This document shows, one piece after another, positions 5,680-5,848 of a stretch of 5,848 nucleotides of DNA. The DNA comes from an uncultured Pseudomonadota bacterium. Its GTDB lineage: Bacteria > Pseudomonadota > Gammaproteobacteria > Burkholderiales > Thiobacillaceae. Where the stretch lies: contig CAIXFP010000456.1 of the NCBI GenBank assembly GCA_903918705.1, positions 1 through 5,848 of the forward strand, given 5' to 3'. Both the position numbers and the translations under genes were made by a program. The notes beneath the pieces are model-generated. The model was given only the letters and a program-made list of their open reading frames with translations, was not told the DNA's origin and made no database searches. The first letter of the stretch is position 1, and each line of letters opens with the position of its first letter.

Positions 5680-5848
5680 GGGTTTTGCTCTCCTTGCCTA
5701 TTGCGTCCTCGATGGCTTTGACCTGGGTGTGGGCGCGCTCCATCTCTTTGCGAAAGACGATACTCAGCGGCGGATCTGTCTCAACGCCATTGGTCCCGTT
5801 TGGGATGGGAACGAAGTTTGGATTGTCGTCGTCATGGGCGGCCTCTTC
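5678..5848 (+). CDS. cydB: cytochrome bd-type quinol oxidase subunit II, N-terminally short fragment (partial)
   Basis: The plus strand is open from an ATG at 5678 to the right edge (57 codons). It contains the subunit II hallmarks DGFDLGVG (residues 12-19), RRICLNAIGPVWDGNEVW (31-48) and a following membrane segment WIVVVMGGLF. CydB pairs with heme-bearing CydA in the inner membrane to oxidise quinol and reduce O2. CydB proteins normally have about 20 or more residues before DGFD; here there are 11 from this ATG, and an in-frame TAG at 5669-5671 leaves only GTG 5672 as an earlier start. About ten residues of the first membrane helix therefore seem to be missing, cydA is not upstream, and the start overlaps the divergent apaH start. 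By hand count about 62% of codons end in G/C here against about 86% in the first 56 apaH codons. The identity is well supported; whether it is functional, a gene remnant or a junction artefact is open. Confidence 0.75.
   Translation, partial: MGFALLAYCVLDGFDLGVGALHLFAKDDTQRRICLNAIGPVWDGNEVWIVVVMGGLF

Noticed and set aside
4837..5721. A 294-codon plus-strand open frame opposite apaH
   Set aside because: It is antisense to a complete ApaH with all its motifs, and the product is repetitive in Gln, Val and Ala without a recognisable domain.
5743..5765. A TTGAGA-like -35 and TATCGT-like -10 on the minus strand upstream of apaH
   Set aside because: The match is weak, the sequence is constrained by CydB coding on the other strand, and I could not separate it from chance.
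5591..5848. A minus-strand frame open from the right edge that reads into apaH and could be an upstream gene of an apaH operon
   Set aside because: The plus strand of the same segment encodes clear CydB motifs, and the minus frame would overlap apaH by nearly 90 bases with no family resemblance.

Overview
The window is GC-rich (about 65% by eye), with dense, mostly plus-strand coding and strongly G/C-ending codons. Its gene families (DesA-type desaturase, OlsB/OlsA pair, ApaH) and its palindromic intergenic repeats fit a beta- or gammaproteobacterial chromosome, most like a betaproteobacterium. That placement is an inference from family resemblance, not a computed one.

Layout, left to right. 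A 31-codon tail of an unrecognised gene ends at 98. A short leader with a GC-rich hairpin precedes a single-domain rhodanese (161-547). A 58-bp inverted pair of REP-like units (551-608) separates it from an MscS-family channel gene (613-1926). That gene overlaps by ATGA a fatty-acid desaturase gene (1923-3098), whose C-terminus looks like a captured piece of an ISL3-type transposase. A 154-bp intergenic region holds a small hairpin and phased GTCAC-type repeats. It leads into olsB (3253-4008) and olsA (4062-4790), the two acyltransferases that make ornithine lipid. A second REPIN-like palindrome (4786-4868) lies between olsA and the convergent gene apaH (4864-5679, minus strand), and it contains the stop codons of both. 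From 5678 to the right edge the plus strand encodes the start of a cytochrome bd oxidase subunit II (CydB) that lacks roughly its first ten residues and abuts the apaH start codon.

How it works together. Four consecutive genes act on the inner membrane: MscS senses bilayer tension, the desaturase changes acyl-chain fluidity, and OlsB plus OlsA make a phosphorus-free membrane lipid. This looks like a membrane-adaptation neighbourhood. The rhodanese and ApaH (dinucleoside tetraphosphate hydrolysis) are commonly stress-linked but have no direct tie to the lipid genes visible here.

Most unusual points: the apaH/cydB junction, where codon use and GC change abruptly; the repeat that supplies two stop codons; and the desaturase with a transposase-like tail. 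No complete novel defence system, CRISPR array, tRNA or rRNA was seen.
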